In this document: in pieces, positions 39,601-54,600 of the stretch | Position numbering within the stretch: position 1 is the first letter of the stretch | How the letters are laid out: every line of letters starts with the position of its first letter | Source: Carposina sasakii | Taxonomy: Eukaryota > Arthropoda > Insecta > Lepidoptera > Carposinidae | Reading direction: 5' to 3' | DNA: 64,000 nt | Assembly (NCBI GenBank): GCA_014607495.2 | Contig: CP053170.1 | Location: forward strand, 558,001 to 622,000 | Made by a program: the position numbers and the translations under genes | Notes under the pieces: generated by a model | The model's database searches: none | What the model saw: the letters and a program-made list of their open reading frames with translations, nothing else | Told to the model about the DNA's origin: nothing

Positions 39601-42600
39601 AGCCAGCTGTTACTCCATGGTACAAACCAACAGCTTCATCGACTAACAAACCAGTAGCAACACCGACTAAGACGACTAATAAGCCAGTGGTTTCTCAGAG
39701 TAAACCCACTAATAAGCCTGGAGCCTCTCCCAATAATAGGCCAACTGCCACTCCCTGGTACAAACCAGCAGCATCATCGAGCAGGCCGACTAATAAGCCA
39801 GGAGCCTCTCCAAGTAACAAGCCTGCAGTCTTACCCAACATAAGGCCAGGTCCAAATGACAAGCCAGGATCTACTCCAGACCACATACCACCATTCGCCT
39901 TAGACAATAAGCCGACCATACAAACAGAAAATGGTCAAAGTCATCACGCTTACAACTGCCACCAAGGATACCACTACCATCATCCCCAAGGCCCGCATTT
40001 TCACTATGATCACCATCATCCTTATGACCACCACCACCACCATTACGATCACCACAATTATGATCACCACCATCATCCGTATGACCATCACCATTCTCCC
40101 TATCATCACCAACATCATCCTTATGATCACCACCATTCCTATGATCAACATCATTCCTATGATCAACATCACGGCCATAATTACGGAACTCATGATCATG
40201 ACCAAGGCTATCACCACCAACAAAACGACTATAATCATAATAAGTACGATCACCATAAGTATGACTACCAACAAAGAAACCAAGAGACGGTATATAAAGA
40301 TGATGATTCTGATGCCCCATCAGATACTCGTATACAGCCTAATGATTATACGGATTATCAATTCATCTTTCCCTTTCCTCATCCTCGAAAATCAGTATAG
40401 TAACATTTGCTTCATCTTTACGCAACATTGCTTCTTGCCATAAATTATTCCCTATATCATTGAAGTGGCAACAGGTTAAAATGAAGTCGTTAAAGTAGTA
40501 AATCACAGTATGTAATACTCATACAAATTATAAATAGACTATGTAACATAATACTCATGTTAGTTTGTAAGTCTTGCATTGTTAATTTAAATGTGTCTGT
40601 ATAAAATGATGATAAAATGTTACTTTCTCAGTTTGTCATTTGTGTTTTGTTCAACGTTTGTTATAGGGTAATAAAATTTAACTTTTCAATTGTGTAATTG
40701 TGTTTTTGTATTAAGTTCACTTTCTTTTTAGTATACTATTATAAGCACATATTATTAAGTATATTAAAACTTAATTAGCCCTCAAAATTTTCTTAAATTG
40801 CGCAATAGAGTTATGTAGGTATTTGATGGGGGAAAATAGAATTATTGCAATTTAATAATAATAAATTGCAATGTTGAAGAGTTTTTGTGGGCCAACTTAT
40901 TAATATCTAGATGTGCTAGTAACTTGTAAATAGCTTCAACTTTCTTAAGCACTTCCAAATCTGCATACGTCGCAAAGGGTTAGGGTAACAGGTAAAATGG
41001 AATAAATTATGGTAAGTTTAAAACTTTGTATTCATGAAATTGGGTTTCGAAGGTGTGGCTTGCCGGTTATTGGGTGTGTAAAATAATATTCAGATGGTGA
41101 GAGATTTTCATTTTCATTGGTATCACAAATTATCGCATAGAATAGCAGGTATTTTCTCTTCTTTGAGTGAGCGTTTTCCCGTTTCCGAATCTTTGTTATA
41201 TAGACTTGTTGAATTAAAATGTTAAATACTTTTTCTTAAATCTTTACTTCTTGTATTTCTTAAATCTGGGTAGATCCAAAAGACCGTGGCTGTATTCCCT
41301 TTTTATCATGATTATTTCTGTAACCATTCATGTTTGTACCAATTTGATGATACTATACTATACGCCAACCCTCCTGGCACGCAGTCATAGAATATGACAG
41401 CGCGTGCCAGGAGCATTGGCGTATAGTATAGGATATTTTTTTTGGCTTAGTCATACGGTTATATCGCTGCTTATTTAGGTCCGTGACTGTTTTCACAAAA
41501 AGGATCTTTTCATATAACTTTAAAACCGAAAGTGAAACACCCCTTATGTATTTAAAATATTGAGAAACTACAGCTTTACAATTTAATTCACCATTGTAGA
41601 TTAGCTAGCATGGCTTCAGTAAAGATTATCACCATGCTTATTATTTCCAAATTAGATTATAGCAGCTTCGCATTGTTATCTTACTTTACTCATGTAAGGT
41701 CCGTAATTTCTTCGATATTGAAAGTACAGTCGATTGTAATGATACTATCTGAAATTTCAATCGAAATTATCTTCTTCAGCTGTCTTGCTAAGTTTATTAT
41801 TTTAATGGTGTCTGGCTGGACTTTCGCATTAGGTGGCGGCAGCTTGTGCTCGCTGCGGTCGCAGTTAGCTTAAATAACTTTAAAAATTAATTGTAGTTTA
41901 TTTGTTTCAGCTACAGCTCTGAAGGAACAGTCATCACAACAACCACTGTCCAAAGGCGGAAACACAGAAGACAGAATCGTTTTTGTAAGTTAAAACCTTT
42001 ATATTACTTTATATTTATTATATTATTATTATATTACTCTGTTTATTTTGATGCGTTTCTGTTGATGTTATTTGTTTCTCGTTTTTTATTAGTAACAGTA
42101 AGGAACATGCAAAAATACAATTTTAGGCTCTATCAAGGATCAAGTTCTATTTAATGAAATACGTTGGAATTAGGACGATTTTTTGCATGGTCCTTTCTTA
42201 ATTGCCAATCTTCTACTTCAGCAATAGTCTACGAACTAACATCGTATTACGAAATACACAGTTGCCAATAAAGTTAACTTGTAAAACTGCAAGCTTAGTA
42301 ACATTTTGCAAAGATATACCTACGGCAAACGCGATTTAGAGAAAAATAACTTTTATTTGGCAATAGATATCTTTTTTATTGCTTGATTAAATGTAAAACG
42401 TATATGGAAAGAAATAAGTTGTATTGTAAATTATCTCAAACTAAATTTATTTGTTTATTTCTGAGATATTGTTTTTTTTCCGAAGCCTAGTAGGTATTGG
42501 TTATTCGTACAATTAATGTTTTGGACACAACTAATATTTTACATATTTAGATGCAACAGTGATAATTTTTTTATTGTGATTTACAAGCACTGGGCATTGG

Positions 42601-45600
42601 TAGCACTACTCGTATTATAAGGTAAGTAATTAAAGCACTTTATTTCAATCGCTTATCATTAGATTATTTATTATAATTGTCACAAGCATCGCACATGGAA
42701 TGGCACCATTAAATTACTAAATCTTCAGTAATCTAACTAAATTAGTTTATTTTCACATAAATTTTAGGTGCAATATAAAGGTACCTACAATATTAAATAA
42801 TTAACTTAATTTAATCCTTAATTTGACTATCATAATATAGGTATATAGTCTATTGCACAAACCTATTGATGAAGCTAATCAAAATATATTCCAGGATAAC
42901 CAAGAAACCTTTACTGACATAACAGAAAACTCAGAATTAGAAGATGAAATCGATGATTCTATAGAGGAAAACGTCGTAGAACAAGAACACAATAACATTG
43001 AAGAAGCAAATACAACAGAAGCCGTTATTGAGACAAGAATGCATAAAGTGATAAAAAGAGCAGCATCATGCAAACCAAATCAAGACTTTTTGTCTGACTG
43101 TAATGTTTGCAAGTGCTCTAATGATGGTCATAGTTACTCGTGCACACAAAACGAGTGCATGGAGGGTGAGAATACTAATAAAGAAGTAGAAGTGTTTATG
43201 GAAAATGAGGTGAGCTTATTTACATATACAAATATCTGTGTTCCTTAAACGGTAGCTAGAACTGCAGGTGCCTTTAGTAAAATATAAGGTTTTACATTGT
43301 TTTATTCTAATGCGGAATCACAAAAACCGGTCGGGTTTATCTGGATACCGCTTACATTTTAGGAGTTGTACAATTATGGTCTTATATGTGTGGTTATGTC
43401 CATCATCTGTCATACACTTACAATAGGACTTTATAAGCGAGGCATTATAAGTGACTTTATGGCATATAGGAGGTATATAACATACCGGTATGTTTGTTCT
43501 CTGTGACAAATCAGTGACAAATTGCCAGCTTATTATCTGATAGACCGTCTCTAAGGAGTTGAGAGATGAGTGCTCAAATAATGCTCTTTGTTGAACTACC
43601 TGATGAATAGTATTACATTCTTATAGTTATTTTCATTTAATATAACTTAACTTTTACCTTAGGTATTGGCATGATGTTGTACTAAGGGTTTGTATGTTTT
43701 ATTTAAGGGCGTAGATCACATCGAAAGGCATTCAGTATGCAAGCCTAGATCTACCTTCGTGATTGGCTGCAACACGTGTTACTGTAACTACGACGGAACG
43801 GATTATGATTGCACCAATAAGCCGTGCCCTTTGCCCAAAGATGTTGAAGTCTTCCATGAGTTGAGGGTAATGTAGCATCAAATAACATGTTGTTTTAGCC
43901 AAAGCCTACCTATAAATGAACTTGATGCTCTTAGGCAACAAAATTGTATCGATTTTACACTAACATAAACTTGTTAATTTTATGTTTCAGGAAATGAAGT
44001 CTATTATCCCTTACACCAACAAGAATGTCACGAAGACCGAATCCCACACCAAATTATAGAACATCCTTAGTTATTTATACTTTAATAATAAAATTACTGA
44101 AAAAAATTGTTTGCCCTGTTTGCCTTTTACTTACTTTAGTTTAAATCATTCATGTTTTTCTTTTTTTTCCTAGAGGACAGATTTTTCAAATGTGGTCAGA
44201 TAGCCTATATGAAGAATGATGCTGTGTGTCTCTAAAACTTGATTAATCAAGATAAAGACAGCATCAACTTTATCCTTCAGATAGGTTATCTGACTATTGG
44301 ATGAATCGGCCCTTACTTATTCCCCTTCCGTTATTACTCGTAATAACATACTTACTTGACGAAATAAGTACCAACGTGTATTCGTGAAGTAAATTCTTGT
44401 TTAAATTCTATCGACAAATATTTTTTGCTTTAGAATGAAAAGTCTGCTGTAAAGAACGCGACGAAAAAAGTAGTTTGTGTTGCCAATCGCATGTTCATTA
44501 AGGACTGCAACACTTGCTGGTGCAACGAAGATGGAACGCGTTTCTATTGCACTAGAAGAGTCTGCATCCCTGAGTTATCTGAAACGGGGATAGATGAAGA
44601 GGTTGAGGAACATTTGTAGTTATTGCATGTCTTAACAGAAAGGGACGGTGGAATAGATTACTAGATGTAAGTTCGGGTTGTAGATACAACTTAGCAATGA
44701 TAAGAAGGTTTTATAGGTATTAGGGAATGAGAGCTATTTAACAAACTTAAAATAATTCTCCGGAAATTGGGTGTAAATATTAGGTGCTAAAATTTAATAT
44801 CTTTTTCTATTATACGGGGAAGCTTGGAATGGCATTGGTTCCATTTCCTATTTTGTTTACCTATGAGCTATGAAATAGGAGAATATATGAAAGTTAATAA
44901 TTGTAGATGCTTGATAATGATGAACAAGCTTTATGTAAATAGAGGAAAAGGCTTATAAATGAAAAAATATAATTTGCTAGTGAAGTTCACATTGCAATGC
45001 TAACGCTGGCCCTTACCAACACTCTATGGATATAATATTTGGTAAGATAAAGATATCGATCATGGTAATTTATTTAAATATTGGTGCTGGGTTGAAATAG
45101 ATATTGTCAATGTTGTAAAAAAGCTGTAGCACCTAACAATGGAAATGTAGTCGAAGTTATTCCTATAGTTTCAGCATGATCTTCGTATATTAAAGAAGGA
45201 GTGTCGCCCAGACGAAGTGTTTGAGATGGATTGTAATACTTGTCGATGCAACTCGGATGGAAAGTCGTTCTCCTGCACACGAAGAGCTTGTATGGAGGAA
45301 GAAGAGGGCAAGGTGTGGTGTGTTTTTAAGTCGTTTCGTCTTCTGGTGTTGGTTAATTCTTGTTTCATTTCCTTCTATCTAGGTTTCAGTGTGTTTAGTT
45401 CTGTGTCTTTAATATTTATATCGGCATCCGCCCTTAATTCTTTTATATTTTCTCTGTTCTGATCTAGACCATTTGATTTGTTTTAGTAAGCAAGATGTGT
45501 AGAGGTTTCTACTCGAATTCTAATATCATCAACCCACACTTTATATTTCCTCACTTTTTCACTCTATCACTTCATTAGAATTTAAAACAAAGTAGGTAAC

Positions 45601-48600
45601 ACGTATATTGATTCTTATTTTTTCATTGTTTGTTTCAGGATAGAGCTGAATATAGAGCCAAAAAAGGCACGTTGATGAGAAGCAAACGCCAGGCACAGGT
45701 AATTGATGTTTATCGTAATGAATTTGCCACACATACAGGGTGTGACAACAGGGATTTGTTAGGTGAAATGTTATGGAATATGGATATAGCCCACTATAAA
45801 AAACCTATCCGATTAAACTACTTGAAATCACAAGTCACAATCGAAAATTGTATCCTGCGATGTTCAGGAATTTCTTCAATTCTCCAAACTACATGTGATT
45901 TCGGCTATATATCTGAATATTTTTGATGACTCCCATGCTTGCGTCCAGTAGGAGCCTCCGAAGACATGCCTGCCGGGCCAGGAGTTCCGGATGGACTGCA
46001 ACAAGTGCCTCTGCAACAACGAGGGTCGGTACTTCTCGTGTACACGCAACGACTGCAGTAAACCAAACGGGAACGGAAATGGGGGCGTCAGACGGAAACG
46101 AGGTAATTCAATTTCTGAAGCTATTTACTATATGGTGAAATATTTGATGATTGTTTATTAGATTTTTTTATTTAAGTCTATAGGGCTATTGTATTTGGCA
46201 TCGCTGTAATGCCGTCAAGTCCGTGCAATTTAAATAAACAAATTGTGTAAGTTTATTGTATACTAGCATTGTTAATAATGTACTAATCTGGGGATAGATA
46301 GAAAGGGCGGTAATGTATTTTAATTTAGTGCATGATATCCAAGGCTTAATATACGAATATGTAAGTTTATGTTTAGAGTATTCCGCCTGCACATCATACA
46401 CACAAACTTTGGAATCATTTTTTTAAAACCTTTTATTATTCTGTTTTCCCTTGATGATGAATTATTTTTTTAAATTAGCCAATCTTCTTTATGTTTAATA
46501 AACTGTATGATATTGTTAAGTTTAATAAAAATAATACTAACTACAGTTGCTTCTTTATCTTCTTCTACTTTATGATCTTACTTTATTTTCTGTTCTTGGG
46601 CATTACTTGGATTGAACCTAAAATACTTTTCACTACCAAAGTTTTGGTTTTCAAGTTATTGGGAAATTGATATTAAAAATTGTAATTTTCTACTTTACCA
46701 TGCCCTACAAGTTGAAAGATTACTGTATTACTTATACATATATTTATTTAATTTTTTTTTAAACTTTCAATGTTCTTATTTTTCTCATATATATAAACTG
46801 TGCCATTGAATTACATTTACAGTAAGCAGTAAGCAATATTTTTTGTCATCGAAAATTTTCTACTCGCGCTAAATCGAAAATTTTCCTTTTTCCGTATGTA
46901 TGTTTATAGCTTATTTTTTATTCTATAACAATATTATTATTTATATTTTAGATACAGCATGTGAAATATCACTAAAGATTTATTTTATACGTTATTTGCT
47001 AGGACCACGTATACATTTCTCGATATGATGACAAAAACCAAAACATGTACATAAAATATATTTTGGTTCTTCGTTTCCCGGTAGTTAGTACAGTAGATAC
47101 TTGTGATGTTATTTAATTAAATTATTATGTGTAGTTTTAAAATCTTAAGTTCCTTAAAATGTGTTTAGTTATATTATTAGTTAGTTGTTTCATTCTTGTG
47201 TACCCAAAGAAAATGTGTAGTAAATACTTACGTGTAGAAAGACAACGTTGTTTTTTAAAAACCTCGTATTCTTTACATCAAGAATATTTTTTTTCTATGG
47301 AAGCACCCCTGGGAAAACACGGGTTTCCAAGATATTGAGATCCAAAGTTATATTAATATTCGCATTTTTTTACATAAATGTATCTGAGGGACAATTCTGG
47401 AAAATTTTTGAGCCGAAACGCAACCACTAACGAACCGTTTACGAGACACGGTGCGAAGCAATATATACTTACCGCTTGAGTAATAAGCGGTCGCGAGCGT
47501 GACAGAATAGAAACAAATATCTGTCTCGTGCTGAAATGTGTCTAATTACGTCACCATAAAGTAATTATTGCTTTGTTCTGAGCGTCTACGACGGTTCCGT
47601 TACGACTTCGTTCCAACTCGAGACTTTTCGAGAATTGCCCCCCTGGAATCGATTTACAAACATTTATTTCAAAGATACCATGTCAAAATGTTTGTTTTGT
47701 GTTTTAATAAAATTTCATTTTTTTTTCATAATTTCTTGTCATTTCCCAGAGTTGGTTCCATAGAAAAAAATGATCGTAACCATACACAGAATACTCGTAC
47801 GTGGTACTTATTAAAAAATCAACGTTGTCTTTTTACATCCTGTACCACATTTAACTTGAGTTGCACATATAAACGTCCGGGCAGCGGTTAACTCCTTTAC
47901 AGATGTCACGGAGCAGGTAAAAGTGGAGTGTGCCCCGGGCAGCGTGTTCGACCGCGGCTGCAACGTCTGCAGCTGTTCCTTGAGCGGCCACGAAGCCACA
48001 TGCACCTCAAGACCCTGTCCCGTACCGAACAATCAGGACAACGATATCAATTCCCCAAGTAAGTATCTGCTGATCGGCAAGATAGATGTAGGCCGCTTCT
48101 AATCGCAGTGGAAGTAGACTATGGGGCAGTCTATGTTAAGCAGTGGACTTTCTATGGTTGTGATGAATCTACAGGGAATTGCCATGAGTTGCTTTGAGGA
48201 AAGGATATTAGGTCCGTGCCTCGTGTTAGGTGAATTTGGCAAAGGCTATTGAACCCCAGATTACTGGAATGGTATCTGGTGGATATGTAAATGTAGGAGT
48301 GTAATCGGTTCCGAAAATAATGTTTATGGAAATTGGATGAAATAACCACTCTATTTATTTAATTGTTTTCGAATAAAAGGTGAAAGATGAATAAATAGTT
48401 CAGCTATTATTTATCATTGCATTAAGTATGAATAGACCTTTTTTAACAATCTTAACCGAGTCCCACGACCGCACAGGCTTTAGCCTTCATCAGCGCCAGC
48501 AATTTAACTTACTATTTTAGGCTGAACTATTTTATATCTCTAGTTCCAGACGCCGACGAAAATTTCCGCTGCAACCCAGGGGAGCAAACTAAGCGTGACT

Positions 48601-51600
48601 GCAACGACTGCACCTGCTCTGCCGACGGCAAGAGCACCTTCTGCACGCTGCGTCTCTGCGACGTGGACGTCACCGGCGGCCTCTAGGCCATTAGCTAGCA
48701 GGTTACATGCAGTACCTGCCATGGCATTAGAGCCATCAGCATCATTGACGCCATATACTATTGGATTTTCTATTCATCTTTTGATGATCAGTTCAAAATT
48801 GATGTGGTGTTTTGCTCTTATGGCGATTTTGCCAACTGTACTTTAGGTTAATAATTCTTGAGTATTTTTTTACTGTGTTTTTAATTAAGTAATAAGCAAT
48901 GATTGTGGCATCAACTGTGTATTTTTATGGTCAATAAGCAATAACTAAAGGCATTTTGAAACTTCAACAATAGTTTTACATTCAAATCCAATAGATTACT
49001 CACTCGATTTTTTTTAACCTATTTCTGCTCGAGTCAGAATTCTTATTATAGTACCTATAATATTTTATGAAAATAATAATTTATGGTTTTATTTTTGACG
49101 ATCCCACATAGACTTTGATAGTGTCTCTTAGGAAATAATAATTGCATTGACTTGTACGTACCTCAATGGTATTTTTTCGATTCTATAGAAACAGGATAGC
49201 GCACATCTACTTTTTATTTATATTTCCATTATAAATAATAGTGCTACAATACCTACTTTCCTATTTCCACCTAGCTTGTACTCTGTAGAATCTGAACAAG
49301 ATTATCCTCAACACTTTGCTATTACTATTTAGTATAATTTTTTGTCTCTAGCTTTTAAGGTGTGTGTACTTTGTAAGAATGCTGTGACTGCAACAATATG
49401 ATGTATGACTGAATTATTTTTAAAATCATCTTTTAACGCGTCATTTTATCATCATTTTCGTCGTCATCAAATGTATTATTGTGATCATTTCACTTTTCAT
49501 CTAATTGTAGATCATTCATTCATCTTTTAGTGTAAGTTTTTGTGAAAGTGGTATGGTTTGCATGTGACTTTGAATTTTGTATTTTGTAAGTACATTTGGT
49601 ACTTTTACGTTTTTTGTATTAGAAGCATTAGAAGTAAGTGAACTTAAATTGAGAAATAAATAATTACACATGAATAAATGACTTTGAATTCCTCTGAAAT
49701 TTGTTTGATTTTGACCTTATCCTGAACATTTCCCGGAAAAAGACAGTCGACTAAGGAACGCGGAGGCGCGTCCACTGGCAGGCAATGAACCAGCAACTTG
49801 TCACTTTTACATCTGACCCTGCTATACTAACGTATTGTTCTTTACATATCTATACATATAAACTAAAAGCCTCTAATATCTTATAAGTATCCATTTGTGA
49901 AATAAAAAACAAAATAAGTAATAAAAATCGATATGTAGTTAGTTTATTTGTACATGTAGAGGTATATTCGATAATATCCATATATGAATCTAAATTAAAT
50001 TGAGCAATAAAGCCATTGATTAAGGTTCCAATTGATTTTTCATTTAATCGACTATTTTATAGCACATTTACGGCCATGACCTTGTTTGTAAACTAATGTT
50101 TGTTTTCTATTTGGAATAATGAGCGTGTATAGTTTTGTATTTCTATTATGTTTTTCGTTATGTATTTTATATGCCCATTCATTGTTATGTAAGTATTTGT
50201 GAATTATATTTGCTTTACTCGCTGTACTGTAGTAAGAAATCCTTTGCTATTAAACATTAAAGTTTGCGAGAATGTCAAGATGTTTGGATATTTGTTATTC
50301 TTTCACATAAAAACCACCGCCGAACGGATTTTGATAAAACTTATTATACTTAACATACTTTTTAGCTAATATAATACATTTTTATCAGTAGTAGAGGAAT
50401 TAAGGTCACCTGCATAAAGATTAGTTGGCTTTATATAATATAATTGCCAATTGGCCATGCTAATGGATCAGATAATCTCAGGCAATAAGCTAACAAAGTT
50501 GTCAATGATCATTTACATCTGTCCCCATAATACTAAACGTGGCTACGGGATCTCATTTACGACCTTGCAGTTCTGGCTACCCCCATTTCGGAAACACAGC
50601 CGTCTGTATGTATAAGTATATAAAATTGCATCTTTGTGTCCATCAGTGGCATCCAAGAGATGTGTGCCAACATCGGTGGTGAGGAAGAAATGCATGACCT
50701 GTATTTGTGGAATGGACGGAGTGTACTACTGCAAAGACAATTGCCTTAAAAAAAACGGTACAAGTAAGTATTGTATACAGGATGTGTGTGACAGCCAGGA
50801 AAATATTGAGATACTGAACAAGTACCATTGTTTTTTAATTTTTGATTTGATTATACGCAATGTTTGCTTTCTGCGCCAGTTGTATCGGGCGATCCTGTAA
50901 TTAATTAAATGGGCTTTTCGGTTATTGTGTGATACATTGCTGTTTTTTGGATCACTTGTGACTCTCCTTTGGGGTTGATCAGTTTTTTGAACTTTTTTGA
51001 GAGCAACTTTTTTTTTTAAATCATCCATAAGTTAAAGTTTTGTTTGTAAGTCATTATTTAAGGCTTACTTAAACGAACCACACTATTTTTCCTATAAAAA
51101 TGAGAAAAAAGTCGGAAAATTTCTGAATTTTCCTGCGAAAATTTTCACTGATTTTCATCTCAGAATCATGGTCTGAAGTCACCATATAAATATTTGCCTG
51201 GCTGTCACGAACACCCTGTATACATAGTAGGTGTTTCTAGGAAACAAACTTTTCAATGAAGGGTCACCATTTGAGACATTTTGACACTGTGAGACTTGTT
51301 GATAAAAAAAAATGCTACACTTAACTTGTTACACTTTTACCTACATAATGTGATTGTTACAGTTCGATAATTACCTACTTTTTAGGGGCTCTTTGAGTAT
51401 CGGCATAAAACAAACATTTTCTTCTATATGAGGTTTAGCAGAGGTGTCGGTACTGCCCCTGCTCGCCTACAATTCAACACCCACAGGGATATTACCTAAA
51501 TTACAGTAGAAAAGCCGAAGCAATGCGATAGCGAAAATTGAGCGCGTTTGAGCGTTCACCCCGCGCTCACACACTAAATAAAAAGCATTGCTATCGCTCT

Positions 51601-54600
51601 GCTTCTACAATTTACGTACCAGCCTAGCCTGAAGCTATTGAAGAGTTTATTTCATCAAAAGGTCCTAATAACTACATTGGAATCTACAGTTAACTTAACT
51701 ACAGTCCACACATCAATTATTATTATTTATATATTATACCTAATACCATCAAGCAATGTTTACAAATTGTAATTGAATCCCTGACCTGGCCAAGGTCGCG
51801 GGCGTCGGTTGGATGCAGGCTGGCTTCCGACCGGTCGGAGTGGAGGTTGTTGGGGGAGGCCTATGTCCAACTGTGGACTTCCGAGGGCTGTAAATGATGA
51901 TGATCATGAAATTGAACCCCTATTTTAAATTTTTCATTTTCTCTAGAATCCATACTTTTTTCAGTAAAAGAAGCCTATTCGGGTGGTGGAAAAGAGTGCG
52001 ATCCATTACGTCTTTATCGATCCGATCGTCTATTCTGCAACTGCGATGCTACAGGGCAGTGGCTTTCTTCGATGTGTAGGCAAAAGTTCAACTCCATTGC
52101 GGCATTCAAAGCACCTGTAAAAAAGGGGCCTTACAGAGAAAGCATTCCGTGTACACCAAAGTCATTGTATCTCATCGATTGCAACGTCTGTGAGTGCGGC
52201 CTCAACGGCATCATGGACCACTCCAGCTGCACCGACCGACAATGCGCCAAAGCTAGCAAGGCTGACAAATGTCTATATGGGGACGTTGTCAAAACTGACA
52301 CGGAGTTATGCTCGTGCAGCGAGGTTAACTACTACGTCGATCGTCTCTGCATCAAAATAAATTCGCTGTCCGTTCAGAATATAGCAAGATCGGCTCTTGC
52401 CAGGATAATTGAGCAACATGGATTTATAAAATCAGCACCCAATAAAACAGAAACGTGTATAAAGCATAGAGTATACCAAGTTGATTGCAACCAATGCCAC
52501 TGCACCGATCACAATACGCTGCGATGTTCCCGACATGAGTGCCTTCCGGAAACCAGGCGTTTTATTAAAAATAAGGACTTTGATTCATTGCCATCACTCC
52601 AAAACCGCTTTGAGGATTGTCACCCAGGACATAAATATAAGTTTAAGTGCAACACTTGCATTTGTTCTTCAAAGAGGATCCCTTCTTGCACTTCGATGGT
52701 CTGTCTTGAGGATCTTGTTGATAGTAAGTAAAGTTATGGTATAGAAGCTGTAATTACCACGATCTGCTGTTTTATTTACTTAGGATTATTATTATTATAA
52801 GTAGGTGCATGTATAAGAATGGAAAAGCGGGACATATCTGTCTACCATTTTGCTCTCAACCATTTGATTGGAATAACTGTAATGTTACTAATAAACATAA
52901 TGTAAAATTATTAATAAAGAAATGGAAAAAATTCCTCACCCGGGTGGGAATCGAACCCACGACCTCTGCATTCCGTGCCAGCGCTCTTACCACTGAGCCA
53001 CCGGGTCAATCACTCGGATGACGAATTTCACCATCTCTTTTTTGAAATTACATTATTGGAAACGTTATTTTTTCATCCATAATGTACTTGAAAATGCAAT
53101 ACTCGTTTTTTTACAAACTTTACTGACGCTTTGAGCTGAAGTCGAACCTCATTTTAGGCCCTATTAAATAATATTTCCTAAAAATTATATTTAAAGACTT
53201 ATCTACATATTACATAGGGCGAATTAGTCAGGACCGCGGGTATCTGTTAGGTACAGACCGCTTCCAACAGGTCTCAGTGGAGGTTGTCAGGGTTTCAGCA
53301 GGGAACTTAATGCCTAAAATGATGATTATTAATAAAGACAAGTAGACTGTGAAAGAAAGTGTACAACGGAAGAGTGGATGGAAGGGCTGGAAAGGGAAGA
53401 CCTCGCCGGACCTTCACCGATCGAATTGGTGAAATTCTAGAGAAAGGTCAGGTCAAGAGTACCCTATAGCGACGCACGTGCATGAAGAATATCATGAAAG
53501 TAGATGAAGCGAAAGAGGTGTGTCAGGATCATACCAAATGGAGATCCGTGATAATAATAATAATAATCTTTATTTAACCTTAACTTTTACTACTATTACA
53601 TAATTATTATATTTATGCAAATAGTTTTATAATTACACTCACTGACAACTAAACTAGGCTGAGCCTGTATCTTAGATGCTAGTTACTTCCATACGTTTAA
53701 ATTAAAAGAATGTTACCGCGCACGGTTTGACTACATAAATTGTGGAGTTAGGCAACTTTTTGTGGTAGTTAACCAACCTTAGGTACTTATACAAATTAAT
53801 TATTTATACCAATACTGGTTATACTTAAATACTAATATAGATCAATAACATAAAGAAGGAAATAGTTTGTCTGTCCGTCCGTCTGTCACGCAGGGCTATT
53901 TAACTTTTTGTGATAGTTCCATGAAGTGATCTCTGCCTACCCCTCCGGGAAAGAGGCGTGATTTTTATGTATGTATGCATGTATGTACAATGATATTAGT
54001 AATATCTATAGGTTCCAGACAGTTATGCAACTAGTAGGAAAAATAAACGCAAGTACTTTGCCATCTCAAGTGATGTGGAAATTTTAACGCTGCTAAGTGA
54101 TATAATAGTTCCAGTAGGTATAGATAGCTATTTGCATATTACCATCTGAGAGGTCTGATACGAGTAGATATAGAATACAAGACAGCACTTGATCTGACCA
54201 GTCTCTCGTTTCCTCTCGTCTAGGTAAAGAGAACACTACACAGGTGTTCTCAGAATGAGTCTGTATTTGCTCTCTCCATTAGAAATAACACAGGTACCGG
54301 TGCTTTCAACAGAGGTAGCAAGTCATCAGTTATTCCAATATTGCTGTGTGGGAACAAAGGACAAATTAAGAAATATTTCCTCATTTTTTTTACAGCCAAG
54401 GCGGCATTGAGAGATTTACCTGAACTCATTGAAGGAGAGTCTTGCGTAGCTGGACAAAAGTACAAAAGGGACTGCAATATTTGCGAATGTAGATCAACCT
54501 ACGAGCTTGTATGCAGCCAAGATGTTTGCCCGTCCAAAGATAATGAAGATCCTTTCGAAGAAACCGAGAGGCTGGCATCACGGACCACAAACTGTACACC

